Shown here piece by piece: positions 13,898 through 20,880 of a DNA stretch of 34,600 nucleotides. This stretch comes from Actinobacteria bacterium 13_1_40CM_66_12 (GTDB taxonomy: Bacteria; Chloroflexota; Dormibacteria; Dormibacterales; Dormibacteraceae): assembly GCA_001917895.1 (NCBI GenBank), contig MNEW01000059.1, positions 1-34,600 on the forward strand, written 5' to 3'. The stretch's first letter is position 1. Each line of letters starts with the position of its first letter. The notes under the pieces are model-generated. The model was not told the DNA's origin. It worked only from the letters and a program-made list of their open reading frames with translations, and made no database searches. The position numbers and the translations under genes are program-made.

Positions 13898-15463
13898 ATG
13901 CCCGAATCAGGTTCGAGTTCAGGTAATGGGCTCTGCGCCCCGCGTTGTCCAAGAAGGATGAGTCCAAGCTTTGGCGGTACTTTTGGCAGCCAGCAAGGCG
14001 ATGTGCTCAGCGCGCTTGCTGCCGGACTGGCGGCGGACGCGGCGCAAACCGGCCGCAAAGCGCTGAAGGTGATCCGCGCCCGCTCGCCAGAGCTCGTGCG
14101 CTTGAGCGAGAAGACCGGAGACGACCTCATCTCGACCTCGGCAGACTACATCGACATCCTGCTGACTTCACTGCGATCCGATGTCGAGGTTCCGTGGTCC
14201 GACCGCGAGCAGCAAACGCGAGAGTTTGGACGCCTCAAAGCGGCGCAGGGCGTTCCACTCGAGGCCTTGATCGATCTGCTGGCCGTCTACCGCCGCGCGA
14301 CCATCGAGCTCATCTCCCAGCCGATCGAAGACGCGACGCAGCGCGACGAGATCGTCGCGCTCGCGGAACACCGCCTCGAGGATGTGGTCGAACGCCTCAC
14401 GACCTGTGTCGTGCGTGGATACCTCGAACATCTCGATGCGGAACATCGCACCCGCGAGAACGAGCTGTATGGGCTCGCCGCGGTCGTGACCTCGATGGGC
14501 CGATCGCTCGATGTCGGCGAGACGTCGGAGGTGGCGCTGGTCGAGAGCCTGGCGGCCCTGCACCTGGACGCCGGCGCACTGTGGTTGAAAGAGCGAGCTG
14601 CCTTCAGGCTCGTCCACGTCTGCGGCCTCGAGCTGCAGGAGATCGATGACTTCACACGTGAGACAGGCCCGCATGTCAAGGCCTCTGTCACCGCCATCGG
14701 GCGCTCTGAGTCGCGCGTCGAGCGCGGTCTCGGTGACGGATGGAACGCGCTCCGCGCCCAGTTGAGGGTCAAGGGCCGGGTGGTCGGTGTGCTCACTGTC
14801 GGCACGAAGATGCCTCGTGTCTTCGGGGCCTCGGACCTGCTGTTCATGGCCGCCGTCGCAGACCAGGTCGCGATCGCGCTCGACCGCGCGCGCCAGTTCT
14901 CGAGTGAGGCTCGTACCGACCACCTGACCGGATTGGCCAACCGCCGCGAGTTCGAGAGGATCATGGAGCGAGAGGTTGCGCTGGCCGAGCGACACAACCG
15001 AAAGCTCTCCTTGATGTTGATCGACCTGGACAACCTGAAACGGATCAATGACCGCCAGGGGCACCGGGCCGGCGATGTCGCGCTCCGGCTCGTCGCCCAG
15101 CAGCTTCAGCGGGTGGTGCGTACGTCTGACATCTGCGCCCGCATTGGAGGAGACGAATTCGGGGTCGCGATGCCGGAAACGGAGCTCGAGCGTGCGCGGG
15201 ACGTGGCTGCCCGGCTGCAGGCGGCGGTTGGCGAGGCAGGCCTGGCCGCGAGATCGGCCGATCGGGTTGCGGTCAGCATCGGATTGGGGGCCTGGCGACC
15301 GGGGCACGACTGGCAGGGGGTTTACGAAGCCGCGGACAGCGACCTTTATGAGGACAAACGACGCCATAAGGAGGCCCGGCTGCTGGCGGGCCAGCCGAGG
15401 CCTACGCCAAGCCTTCGGGTGCTGGGTCGCGCGTCCGGAAGGCGCCGCGTCGCCGGCAGTTAG
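13898..15463 (+). CDS. diguanylate cyclase: RsbRD-like N-terminal domain, GAF, GGDEF
   Basis: A 521-aa predicted c-di-GMP synthase. Residues about 45-175 form an all-helical domain resembling RsbRD/PucR-type N-terminal sensors (PELVRLSEKTGDDLIST, then QGVPLEALIDLLAVYRRA). Residues about 195-335 are a GAF domain (ending FMAAVADQVAIALDRARQF). Residues 340-505 are GGDEF: DHLTGLANRREFE, LMLIDLDNLKRIND, and the active-site loop RIGGDEF (GGDEF 417-421). The inhibitory I-site RxxD is present (RTSD, 408-411), so product inhibition is expected. No EAL domain and no membrane helix are visible, so it should be cytosolic. The start may be ATG 13898 or ATG 13958; the latter has AAGAAGG immediately upstream, which is too close to be ideal. 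The gene is divergent from the ECF sigma gene. Confidence 0.92.
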   Translation: MPESGSSSGNGLCAPRCPRRMSPSFGGTFGSQQGDVLSALAAGLAADAAQTGRKALKVIRARSPELVRLSEKTGDDLISTSADYIDILLTSLRSDVEVPWSDREQQTREFGRLKAAQGVPLEALIDLLAVYRRATIELISQPIEDATQRDEIVALAEHRLEDVVERLTTCVVRGYLEHLDAEHRTRENELYGLAAVVTSMGRSLDVGETSEVALVESLAALHLDAGALWLKERAAFRLVHVCGLELQEIDDFTRETGPHVKASVTAIGRSESRVERGLGDGWNALRAQLRVKGRVVGVLTVGTKMPRVFGASDLLFMAAVADQVAIALDRARQFSSEARTDHLTGLANRREFERIMEREVALAERHNRKLSLMLIDLDNLKRINDRQGHRAGDVALRLVAQQLQRVVRTSDICARIGGDEFGVAMPETELERARDVAARLQAAVGEAGLAARSADRVAVSIGLGAWRPGHDWQGVYEAADSDLYEDKRRHKEARLLAGQPRPTPSLRVLGRASGRRRVAGS

Positions 15464-15466
15464 CGC

Positions 15467-16105
15467 CTACTCGATCAGCGCCAGCTCTCTCGCTTTGACG
15501 ATCGCCTCGAGCTTGGAGTGGACCCCAAGCTTGCTGCCGAGGCTGCGGATGTGGGTGCGTACTGTCGTGTAGCTGATCCCAAGCCTGGCGGCGATCTCAC
15601 GGCTGGAGGTGCCCTCGGCCATCAGCCGCAGCACCTCCTTCTCGCGCGGGGTGAGGCTCTCGAGCTGCGAGTCCATCTCGCGACGCCGGTTGAGCAGCGT
15701 CGCGATCGTGCGCGGGGTGAACAGGGTTCCGCCGGCGGCGACTGTGCGGATGGCGTGCACAACCTCTGCCGCGGCCTGTGACTTGTGGATGAACGCGCTC
15801 GCGCCGGCTTCGATCGCGGCGAAGCGGGCGGCGTCGCTGTCCTCACGCGTCAGGAAGATGAGCTTGGTATCGGGTCTGACCTGACGGATGCCCACTCCAG
15901 CATCAGCCCCCGTGCCGTCGGTCAGGCGGAAGTCGACCAGGGCCACGTCCGGCTTCAGGTCCTGCGCCCGCGAGATTGAGTCCACCACCGAGGCAGCGCT
16001 GCCGACCACGATCATGTCCGGCTGATCGTTGAGCAGCGCGGAGAGTCCGTCCGCAACCACCTGGTGGTCCTCGACGATGAGGACACGAATCTGACTTTCG
16101 GTCAC
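15467..16105 (-). CDS. NarL/FixJ-type response regulator
   Basis: A 212-aa two-component regulator. The receiver domain (about 5-120) has the acidic pair in VEDH, the phospho-acceptor D58 in ALVDFRL, and the Thr and Lys motifs in FLTRED and IHKSQ. The LuxR-type helix-turn-helix (about 148-205) reads LTPREKEVLRLMAEGTSSRE, then IAARLGISYTTVRTHIRS. The start is GTG 16105, which overlaps the kinase stop in a GTGA junction and so is translationally coupled to it. The partner is almost certainly the histidine kinase just upstream. The target genes are unknown. The diguanylate cyclase gene converges on it with only 3 bp between stops. Confidence 0.93.
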   Translation of the reverse strand: MTESQIRVLIVEDHQVVADGLSALLNDQPDMIVVGSAASVVDSISRAQDLKPDVALVDFRLTDGTGADAGVGIRQVRPDTKLIFLTREDSDAARFAAIEAGASAFIHKSQAAAEVVHAIRTVAAGGTLFTPRTIATLLNRRREMDSQLESLTPREKEVLRLMAEGTSSREIAARLGISYTTVRTHIRSLGSKLGVHSKLEAIVKARELALIE

Positions 16106-17862
16106 TCGGGGGACGGCACCCAGAACTCGACCCTGGTGCCGGCTCCCGGCTCGCTCGTGACCTCGCACCATCCACCTGCCAGCAGGGCGCGCTCCTGAAG
16201 AGCGAGGAGGCCAAGGTGTCCGGGCAGGTGGTCGCGATCGGCGACCACGAAACCGCGACCATTGTCGACGACCTGGCCCCGGATCCCGCCGTCGTCTTGA
16301 CGCAGGGTGACCTGGACGCGGGTTGCCGCCGCGTGCTTCTCGACGTTGGTCAGCGCTTCCGACACCTGCCGGAAGACGATTGACTTGATCTCGATCGGCT
16401 GGTCGTCGGGAACGTTGAAGTCGAGCTCGGCTTCGATCCCCGTGATACTGCGCATGATCGTGACTCGGTCTCTGATCGTGTCCTCAAATCCGCCCGGTAC
16501 CTCAAGCGTGGGAGGCCGCACGTCGAACAAGACCTTGCGCAGGGCTTGTTCCGCCTGGTCGAGCAGCTCGCGAGCTGCTACCACCGGCGGCGCGAGCTGA
16601 TCGCTTCGCTGCAGGTGCAGCTCGGCGCCGGTCAGCTTCTGCAAGGCGTCATCGTGCAGCTCGTTGGCGAAACGGCGGCGGGCCTCGTCGACTGCGGTCG
16701 TCATGTTCCTCAGGAGAAGCTGTCGCGCTTCGTCGACTCTCTGCAGCCGGTAGATGGTGCTGCTGAGGTCCGACTCCGCTCGCTTCAGCTGCCAAACCAG
16801 TCCTGCAGCCAGGCCGGCCATCTGGAGGACCCACGCATCCTCCATCGAGAAACCCTCGCGGTTGACGGCGTCATACGCGGCGACCAAGCCGAGCCGTTGG
16901 TCGCCGGCGCGCCACGGCACGCTGATCGCGCTCGAAACGCCGAGCACCTCGAGGACATGAGCGTGAGGCGAGTCACCGTCTTCGTTGGACGCCCTGAAGA
17001 CCAGGTCTTGGTACACGACCTGGCTGGCGAGGTCGCTGCCGAAAGGCTCGGCGGGCGCTGGATACAGTCGGGCGATGAATGCTTCATCGATACCATGGGC
17101 GCCGGGTATCGGGGTCAAGGTTCTGTTCTCGTTCACCTGCCAGAACAGCACCTTCGCGGCTCCGACCAGCGCAGCCACGCTCCTGGTGAGGTCGCGGTAG
17201 AAATCACTGAAGGCGGCTCCAGTCCGTGCGTGGTTGGAGACGGCGAGCAAGGCATCGAGGGCCAGCCCATGCGCCTTTTCGATCCGCAGGGCCGCCTGGG
17301 CGCGCGCCTCACCGAGGACCCGGTGCTGCTCGCTCCGATCGAGCTCGGCCCTCGTGTTGACCAAGGCTTCGACCAGCTCCTGCCTCCGCTGTTGCAAGAG
17401 ATGCGTCTCCATGGCGGCTGCGACCTGGTTGACGAGGATGGCGATGCCCTGGCGCTGGACGACGGTGTAGACGCTGCCGCCGGCAACTCCCATCATGCCG
17501 ATGACCTTCCCGCTTGCCATCAAGGGCAGGCCGACGTAGTCGTTCAGGCCGTGATCCGGCACGAGTGGGGCCCTTCGCGCCGGCGTGGTGCTCTTGGCTG
17601 CGGCGGCGAACAGCTCGTCGATCTCCACGCGGGTCACGGAGGTCCCAGCCTCAGCGGCCCGGGAGAAGACCTCCTGACGTTTGCCGGCCTCGTCGACGAG
17701 GCCGATGAAAGCCACCGATGCCCCGGTCAAGTCGAGCGCGAGCCCCAGAGCCTTGTCTGCGAGCTCGGCGAGGTTCTGCGCGCCGGCCATGTCGGAGGAC
17801 ACCGTCTGAAATGCCTCGAGACGGTCCCAGACCGCGTCCTCTGAAATTCCTGTGGTCTCCAA
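16102..17862 (-). CDS. cytosolic sensor histidine kinase, two GAF domains, HisKA_3/HATPase
   Basis: A 586-aa kinase with two N-terminal GAF domains (about 15-155 and 205-360), a dimerisation/phosphotransfer domain with FANELHDDALQKL (H403), and an ATPase domain with N-box EALTNVEKHA (N506), DNGRGF (533-538) and GHLGLLALQERA (548 onward). This is the NarL-system DevS/LiaS-like class. No transmembrane segment is seen, so the GAF domains probably sense an internal ligand, gas or redox state. A heme His cannot be assigned by eye. The assigned start is TTG 17862; the next ATG (at residue 25) would cut into the first GAF domain. Kinase and regulator overlap, forming one operon. Confidence 0.93.
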   Translation of the reverse strand: METTGISEDAVWDRLEAFQTVSSDMAGAQNLAELADKALGLALDLTGASVAFIGLVDEAGKRQEVFSRAAEAGTSVTRVEIDELFAAAAKSTTPARRAPLVPDHGLNDYVGLPLMASGKVIGMMGVAGGSVYTVVQRQGIAILVNQVAAAMETHLLQQRRQELVEALVNTRAELDRSEQHRVLGEARAQAALRIEKAHGLALDALLAVSNHARTGAAFSDFYRDLTRSVAALVGAAKVLFWQVNENRTLTPIPGAHGIDEAFIARLYPAPAEPFGSDLASQVVYQDLVFRASNEDGDSPHAHVLEVLGVSSAISVPWRAGDQRLGLVAAYDAVNREGFSMEDAWVLQMAGLAAGLVWQLKRAESDLSSTIYRLQRVDEARQLLLRNMTTAVDEARRRFANELHDDALQKLTGAELHLQRSDQLAPPVVAARELLDQAEQALRKVLFDVRPPTLEVPGGFEDTIRDRVTIMRSITGIEAELDFNVPDDQPIEIKSIVFRQVSEALTNVEKHAAATRVQVTLRQDDGGIRGQVVDNGRGFVVADRDHLPGHLGLLALQERALLAGGWCEVTSEPGAGTRVEFWVPSPE

Positions 17863-17986
17863 TGTCAGGAGCCTACACTCACCCCGCGCCGATTTTACTG
17901 ACAGGGCTCACATTCGTGATGAGTTCGTCCGGTACTCGCGATGGGCACCGCGTTTCTGCAAGCAAAGGCCCTCGCTGGTTGCTTCA

Positions 17987-18301
17987 GTGAGGCCTCATGA
18001 CGCGGAGCGAGATGCGCAAGGGCAGCCGGAGTTGAGTCAGGGACCTTTCGAGTTTGCGGGTGGCAATGTCTTTGAGCTCGCCCGCTTGAACCGAGCCATA
18101 GCGCAGCTCGCGAGACCGGCCCTCAGCGACGAGTGGCTGGCGCCTTTATCCCCCGCCGAACTCTTCGACCTCGGCGTGTTTGTGGGAAGTGCCGCGTCTC
18201 AAAGGAAGGAGCTCATCCAGCGGCTGTGGAGCCGCAAGCGACAGCTGATGCGCCATGTCGATCCGTCCGGAGGTTGGAGCCCACAGCAACCAGTAGCTTG
18301 A
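17987..18301 (+). CDS. small hypothetical protein, start uncertain
   Basis: A 104-aa ORF if GTG 17987 is used; the frame is open further upstream into the antisense of the kinase gene, so the start is a guess. The core looks helical and soluble (FELARLNRAIAQLARPALSDEWL, SPAELFDLGVFVGSAASQRKELIQRLW). The end is basic. I recognise no family. It lies 73 bp upstream of mscL on the same strand. The codon third positions are fairly GC-rich, which is modest support for coding. Confidence 0.4.
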   Translation: MRPHDAERDAQGQPELSQGPFEFAGGNVFELARLNRAIAQLARPALSDEWLAPLSPAELFDLGVFVGSAASQRKELIQRLWSRKRQLMRHVDPSGGWSPQQPVA

Positions 18302-18374
18302 GAAGAGTGGTGAAGGTTAAATGAGAGCAGCGCTGAACGTTAGGGAACCGGTGAAAGTGAAAGGAGAGGGCGGC

Positions 18375-18773
18375 ATGGCGAGCGGTTTCAAGACTTTTTT
18401 GCTCCGAGGCAACCTCGTCGACATGGCGGTCGGCATCGTCATCGGCATCGCCTTTGGCACTGTCGTCGTAGCGTTCGTCAAAGACCTGATCACCCCGATC
18501 ATCGCCGCGCTGTTCGGCAAGCCGGACTTCTCAGGGCTCTACTTCACCCTCAATCACAGCAAGTTCCTGATCGGCGACTTCATCAACGTGCTGATCGCGT
18601 TCGTCATCATCGCGGCGGTCCTCTACTTCTTCGTCGTGTCTCCGTACGCAAAGTTCAAGGCTCGGTACGAGCCGGCGCCGGTTCCGGAGCCGGAGATGAT
18701 GCAGTGCCCGCGGTGCCTGAGCAACATCCCGGCGCACGCCACCCGTTGCCTGTTCTGCACCCCCGCCCTCTAA
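18375..18773 (+). CDS. mscL: large-conductance mechanosensitive channel MscL with C-terminal zinc-ribbon-like module
   Basis: A 132-aa channel that opens under membrane tension to release solutes on hypo-osmotic shock; it works as a homopentamer. The start at ATG 18375 has AAAGGAGA seven bases upstream; an in-frame ATG at 18321 has no such site. It has the N-terminal amphipathic helix (GFKTFLLRGN), TM1 with the Gly/Ala-rich gate (VDMAVGIVIGIAFGTVVVAFV), a short periplasmic loop, and TM2 (DFINVLIAFVIIAAVLYFFVV). Instead of the usual charged C-terminal helical bundle, it ends in a Pro-rich linker and a four-cysteine module MQCPRCLSNIPAHATRCLFC (C111, C114, C125, C128). It could bind zinc. The preceding trehalose synthase locus and this channel both point to osmotic adaptation. 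Confidence 0.93.
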   Translation: MASGFKTFLLRGNLVDMAVGIVIGIAFGTVVVAFVKDLITPIIAALFGKPDFSGLYFTLNHSKFLIGDFINVLIAFVIIAAVLYFFVVSPYAKFKARYEPAPVPEPEMMQCPRCLSNIPAHATRCLFCTPAL

Positions 18774-18817
18774 CCGCCTCCAATACTCGGAAGGCTCGAG
18801 GCGTTTCGTAAGTAAGA

Positions 18818-18988
18818 ATGGGGGCGAGGATACCGAGGCTGGCCAACGATGTCGTCAACGCCCGGCCAGTCGTCCGGCCGATTGTTGTGCTGGCCGCCAG
18901 GTTCCTCGGCCCTGGCCCCCTCCGCCTGAAGCTGGTCAAGCTGGCTCACGAGCTCGACGATCGTGAGACCCCAAGCGCCGCGGCTTAG
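18818..18988 (+). CDS. possible 56-aa small protein
   Basis: An ATG-started ORF with strongly GC-biased third positions. The peptide is basic-hydrophobic, with a likely amphipathic or membrane-associated helix (RPIVVLAARFLGPGPLRLKL) and an acidic end (AHELDDRE). There is no good ribosome site, only AAGTAAG directly before the ATG. I recognise no family. It lies between mscL and another small ORF in a stretch of 580 bases with no larger gene. Confidence 0.35.
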   Translation: MGARIPRLANDVVNARPVVRPIVVLAARFLGPGPLRLKLVKLAHELDDRETPSAAA

Positions 18989-19055
18989 GTAGCAGCAGAC
19001 CCACTTCGGGGCTGGGGGATGGGTACTCCGTTTGCAGGAGGCGTTTCCCCTACAG

Positions 19056-19283
19056 ATGAATGACTTTGACCGGTTCCTGGAGTTGGGGTTGGCACAGATG
19101 CTGGACGAGGTGGTGAAGGCACCCGCGCCCCCGCGGGCCTCGCCGCCCGGTCGGCACCCGGTGTTGAGGCTCTTCACCGCTCCGGGATCGTTGATCGGCC
19201 CCGTCGCCAGCGTCGTGGTGCTCGTGGACGCACCGGTCGAGCGACGGTCGGAACCGCGCCCAGCACCTGCGATCGTTTCCTAA
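19056..19283 (+). CDS. possible 75-aa small protein
   Basis: An ORF starting MNDFDRFLELGLAQMLDEVV, followed by a Pro/Arg-rich stretch (KAPAPPRASPPGRHP) and a hydrophobic part (SLIGPVASVVVLVDAP). Third positions are GC-rich. A GCAGGAGG lies about 14 bases before the ATG, further than ideal; a TTG at 19032 is an alternative start. A stem-loop (19306-19330) follows the stop. The layout (start, Pro-rich middle, stem-loop) is coherent with a real small gene, but no family is recognised. Confidence 0.4.
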   Translation: MNDFDRFLELGLAQMLDEVVKAPAPPRASPPGRHPVLRLFTAPGSLIGPVASVVVLVDAPVERRSEPRPAPAIVS

Positions 19284-19305
19284 GCAACCCCTTCCTTCCT
19301 CTCGC

Positions 19306-19330
19306 GGGGCCGAGCCCTAGGTTCGGCCCC
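19306..19330 (+). terminator. stem-loop after small ORF, before ilvE
   Basis: GGGGCCGA (19306-19313) and TCGGCCCC (19323-19330) form a perfect 8-bp GC stem with a 9-nt loop. The following CATTGTTTGCC is moderately T-rich. It is likely a terminator for the small ORF(s) upstream, and it insulates ilvE, whose start is 25 bp away. Confidence 0.6.
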
Positions 19331-19354
19331 CATTGTTTGCCTCAAACTTGAGTC

Positions 19355-20476
19355 GTGAGCGCCACCACGATTGGTATCAGCTTCAAGGTCCAGCCGGCGG
19401 CGCGGCGCCTGCCGGCGGCCGAGCGCGCGCACATCCTCGCCAACCCGGGATTCGGAAAAGTGTTCAGCGAGCATATGGCTGTCGCCAGATGGGACCGCGC
19501 CCGCGGTTGGCATGACGCTGAGGTCCGTCCCTACGGACCGCTGTCGATGGATCCGGGAACCTCAGTCCTGCATTACGCGCAGGCGGTTTTCGAAGGCCTC
19601 AAGGCCTACCGGCAGCAGGACGGCCGGATCGCGGTCTTCCGCCCCGAAGCCAATGCAAGGCGATTCCAACGATCAGCTCGCAGGCTGGCGTTGCCCGAGC
19701 TCCCTGAAGCGGCCTTCGTCGAGGCCATCGACCTCGTCGTGGGTCTGGACGCCGACTGGGTGCCAGTCGAGGTCGAGCACAGCCTCTACCTCCGGCCGTT
19801 CATGTACGCGAGCGAGGTCAACCTCTCCGTGCATCCGTCGGATGAGGTCACGTTCGTGCTCATCGCCTCGCCCTCCGCTTCGTACTTTCCCTCCGGCGTC
19901 AAGCCGGTCACCGTATGGCTGTCGGAGGACTTCATCCGGGCCGCGCCGGGCGGAACCGGCGAGGCCAAGACAGGCGGCAACTATGCAGGCAGCCTGCTGG
20001 CGCAGGCGCAGGCGGCCCAGCAGGGCTGCGACCAGGTCGTCTGGCTCGATGCGATCGAGCACCACTGGGTTGAGGAGATGGGTGGCATGAACCTCTTCTT
20101 CGTCTTCGGCAGCGGAGCCAGGGCGAGACTGCTGACCCCGAACCTCACCGGCACCCTGCTGCCAGGCGTCACTCGAGACGCCTTGCTGTCGCTCGGCAAA
20201 GACCTCGGTTATGAGGTCGAGGAAGGTCGCATCAGCGTCGAACAGTGGCAAGCGGGCTGTGCCGACGGCTCCCTCACCGAAGTCTTCGCGTGCGGCACCG
20301 CCGCGGTCATCACGCCGGTCGGCGCGGTGAAGTCGGCGCGCGGGTCGTGGCCGGTTGGCAATGGGGAGCCAGGCGCGATCTCGATGCGGTTACGCCAGGC
20401 GCTTGTCGACATCCAGCGTGGCGCGGCGCCCGACGTGCATCGCTGGATGCACCCGGTCCCGGTTAGGAACCTCTAG
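19355..20476 (+). CDS. ilvE: branched-chain amino acid aminotransferase
   Basis: A 373-aa PLP enzyme of fold type IV that interconverts Leu/Ile/Val with their 2-oxo acids using 2-oxoglutarate. Seen: SVLHYAQAVFEGLKAYR and FRPEANARRF (the family's substrate and phosphate region), YLRPFMYASE, the Schiff-base lysine in GGTGEAKTGGNYAGSL (K205), WLDAIEHHWVEEMGGMN, and GTAAVITPVG, which binds cofactor phosphate. The length fits the larger (IlvE group II, ~370 aa) class. The start is GTG 19355, without a clear ribosome site; a start only 25 bp after the upstream stem-loop suggests a short or absent leader. It is monocistronic, and its stop shares a CTAG with the stop of the convergent gene at 20473. 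Confidence 0.95.
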   Translation: MSATTIGISFKVQPAARRLPAAERAHILANPGFGKVFSEHMAVARWDRARGWHDAEVRPYGPLSMDPGTSVLHYAQAVFEGLKAYRQQDGRIAVFRPEANARRFQRSARRLALPELPEAAFVEAIDLVVGLDADWVPVEVEHSLYLRPFMYASEVNLSVHPSDEVTFVLIASPSASYFPSGVKPVTVWLSEDFIRAAPGGTGEAKTGGNYAGSLLAQAQAAQQGCDQVVWLDAIEHHWVEEMGGMNLFFVFGSGARARLLTPNLTGTLLPGVTRDALLSLGKDLGYEVEEGRISVEQWQAGCADGSLTEVFACGTAAVITPVGAVKSARGSWPVGNGEPGAISMRLRQALVDIQRGAAPDVHRWMHPVPVRNL

Positions 20477-20880
20477 AGCGCCCTCATCCGGTTGTTCTTC
20501 GGATTGTGCTCGACCTCGGCCAGGCCGAGCGTCTCGAGCAGTGGCGGCATGTACATCCCGAAACGTCCCCGATAGCCCTTCCTCAATCCGTACCACCCAC
20601 CGACGGGGTTCTTGGATGAGCGGCCCCAGGCCTCGACAGTCCCCTCGGCGGCGGGCTTCTGCTCGTCCGCGCTCCCAAGGAGCACCCAGCCGCCGTTTGC
20701 CTTGAGCATCTTGTGGAGGTCTTCGATCGCGCGCGCTTGATAACGCAGCTCGGTCTGGCCGACAGTGCACACGAGCGCGGGCGGACTGACTGATTCGTCC
20801 TTGTACATCTGGTACTCGGACGACCCGCTGGGGGTCGTCAGCTGCCAGGGCGACTGCTTGGTGCCGCTACCCTTTGCCAT
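20473..20880 (-). CDS. conserved-looking hypothetical protein, translationally coupled to an S53 protease
   Basis: A 135-aa soluble protein with no signal peptide. Notable features are QLTTPSGSSEYQMYKD near the start, VCTVGQTELRYQARAIEDLH, then the central KPAAEGTVEAWGRS and GGWYGLRKGYRGRFGMYMPP, with the C-terminal LGLAEVEHNPKNNRMRAL. The densely patterned aromatic/Gly core suggests a conserved small domain. It reads like a family of uncharacterised actinobacterial-type proteins, but I cannot name it with certainty. The start codon (20880) lies 14 bp inside the end of the S53 protease gene in another frame, so the two are likely translated together. One is exported and the other cytosolic, so the functional link is unclear. 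Confidence 0.7.
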   Translation of the reverse strand: MAKGSGTKQSPWQLTTPSGSSEYQMYKDESVSPPALVCTVGQTELRYQARAIEDLHKMLKANGGWVLLGSADEQKPAAEGTVEAWGRSSKNPVGGWYGLRKGYRGRFGMYMPPLLETLGLAEVEHNPKNNRMRAL

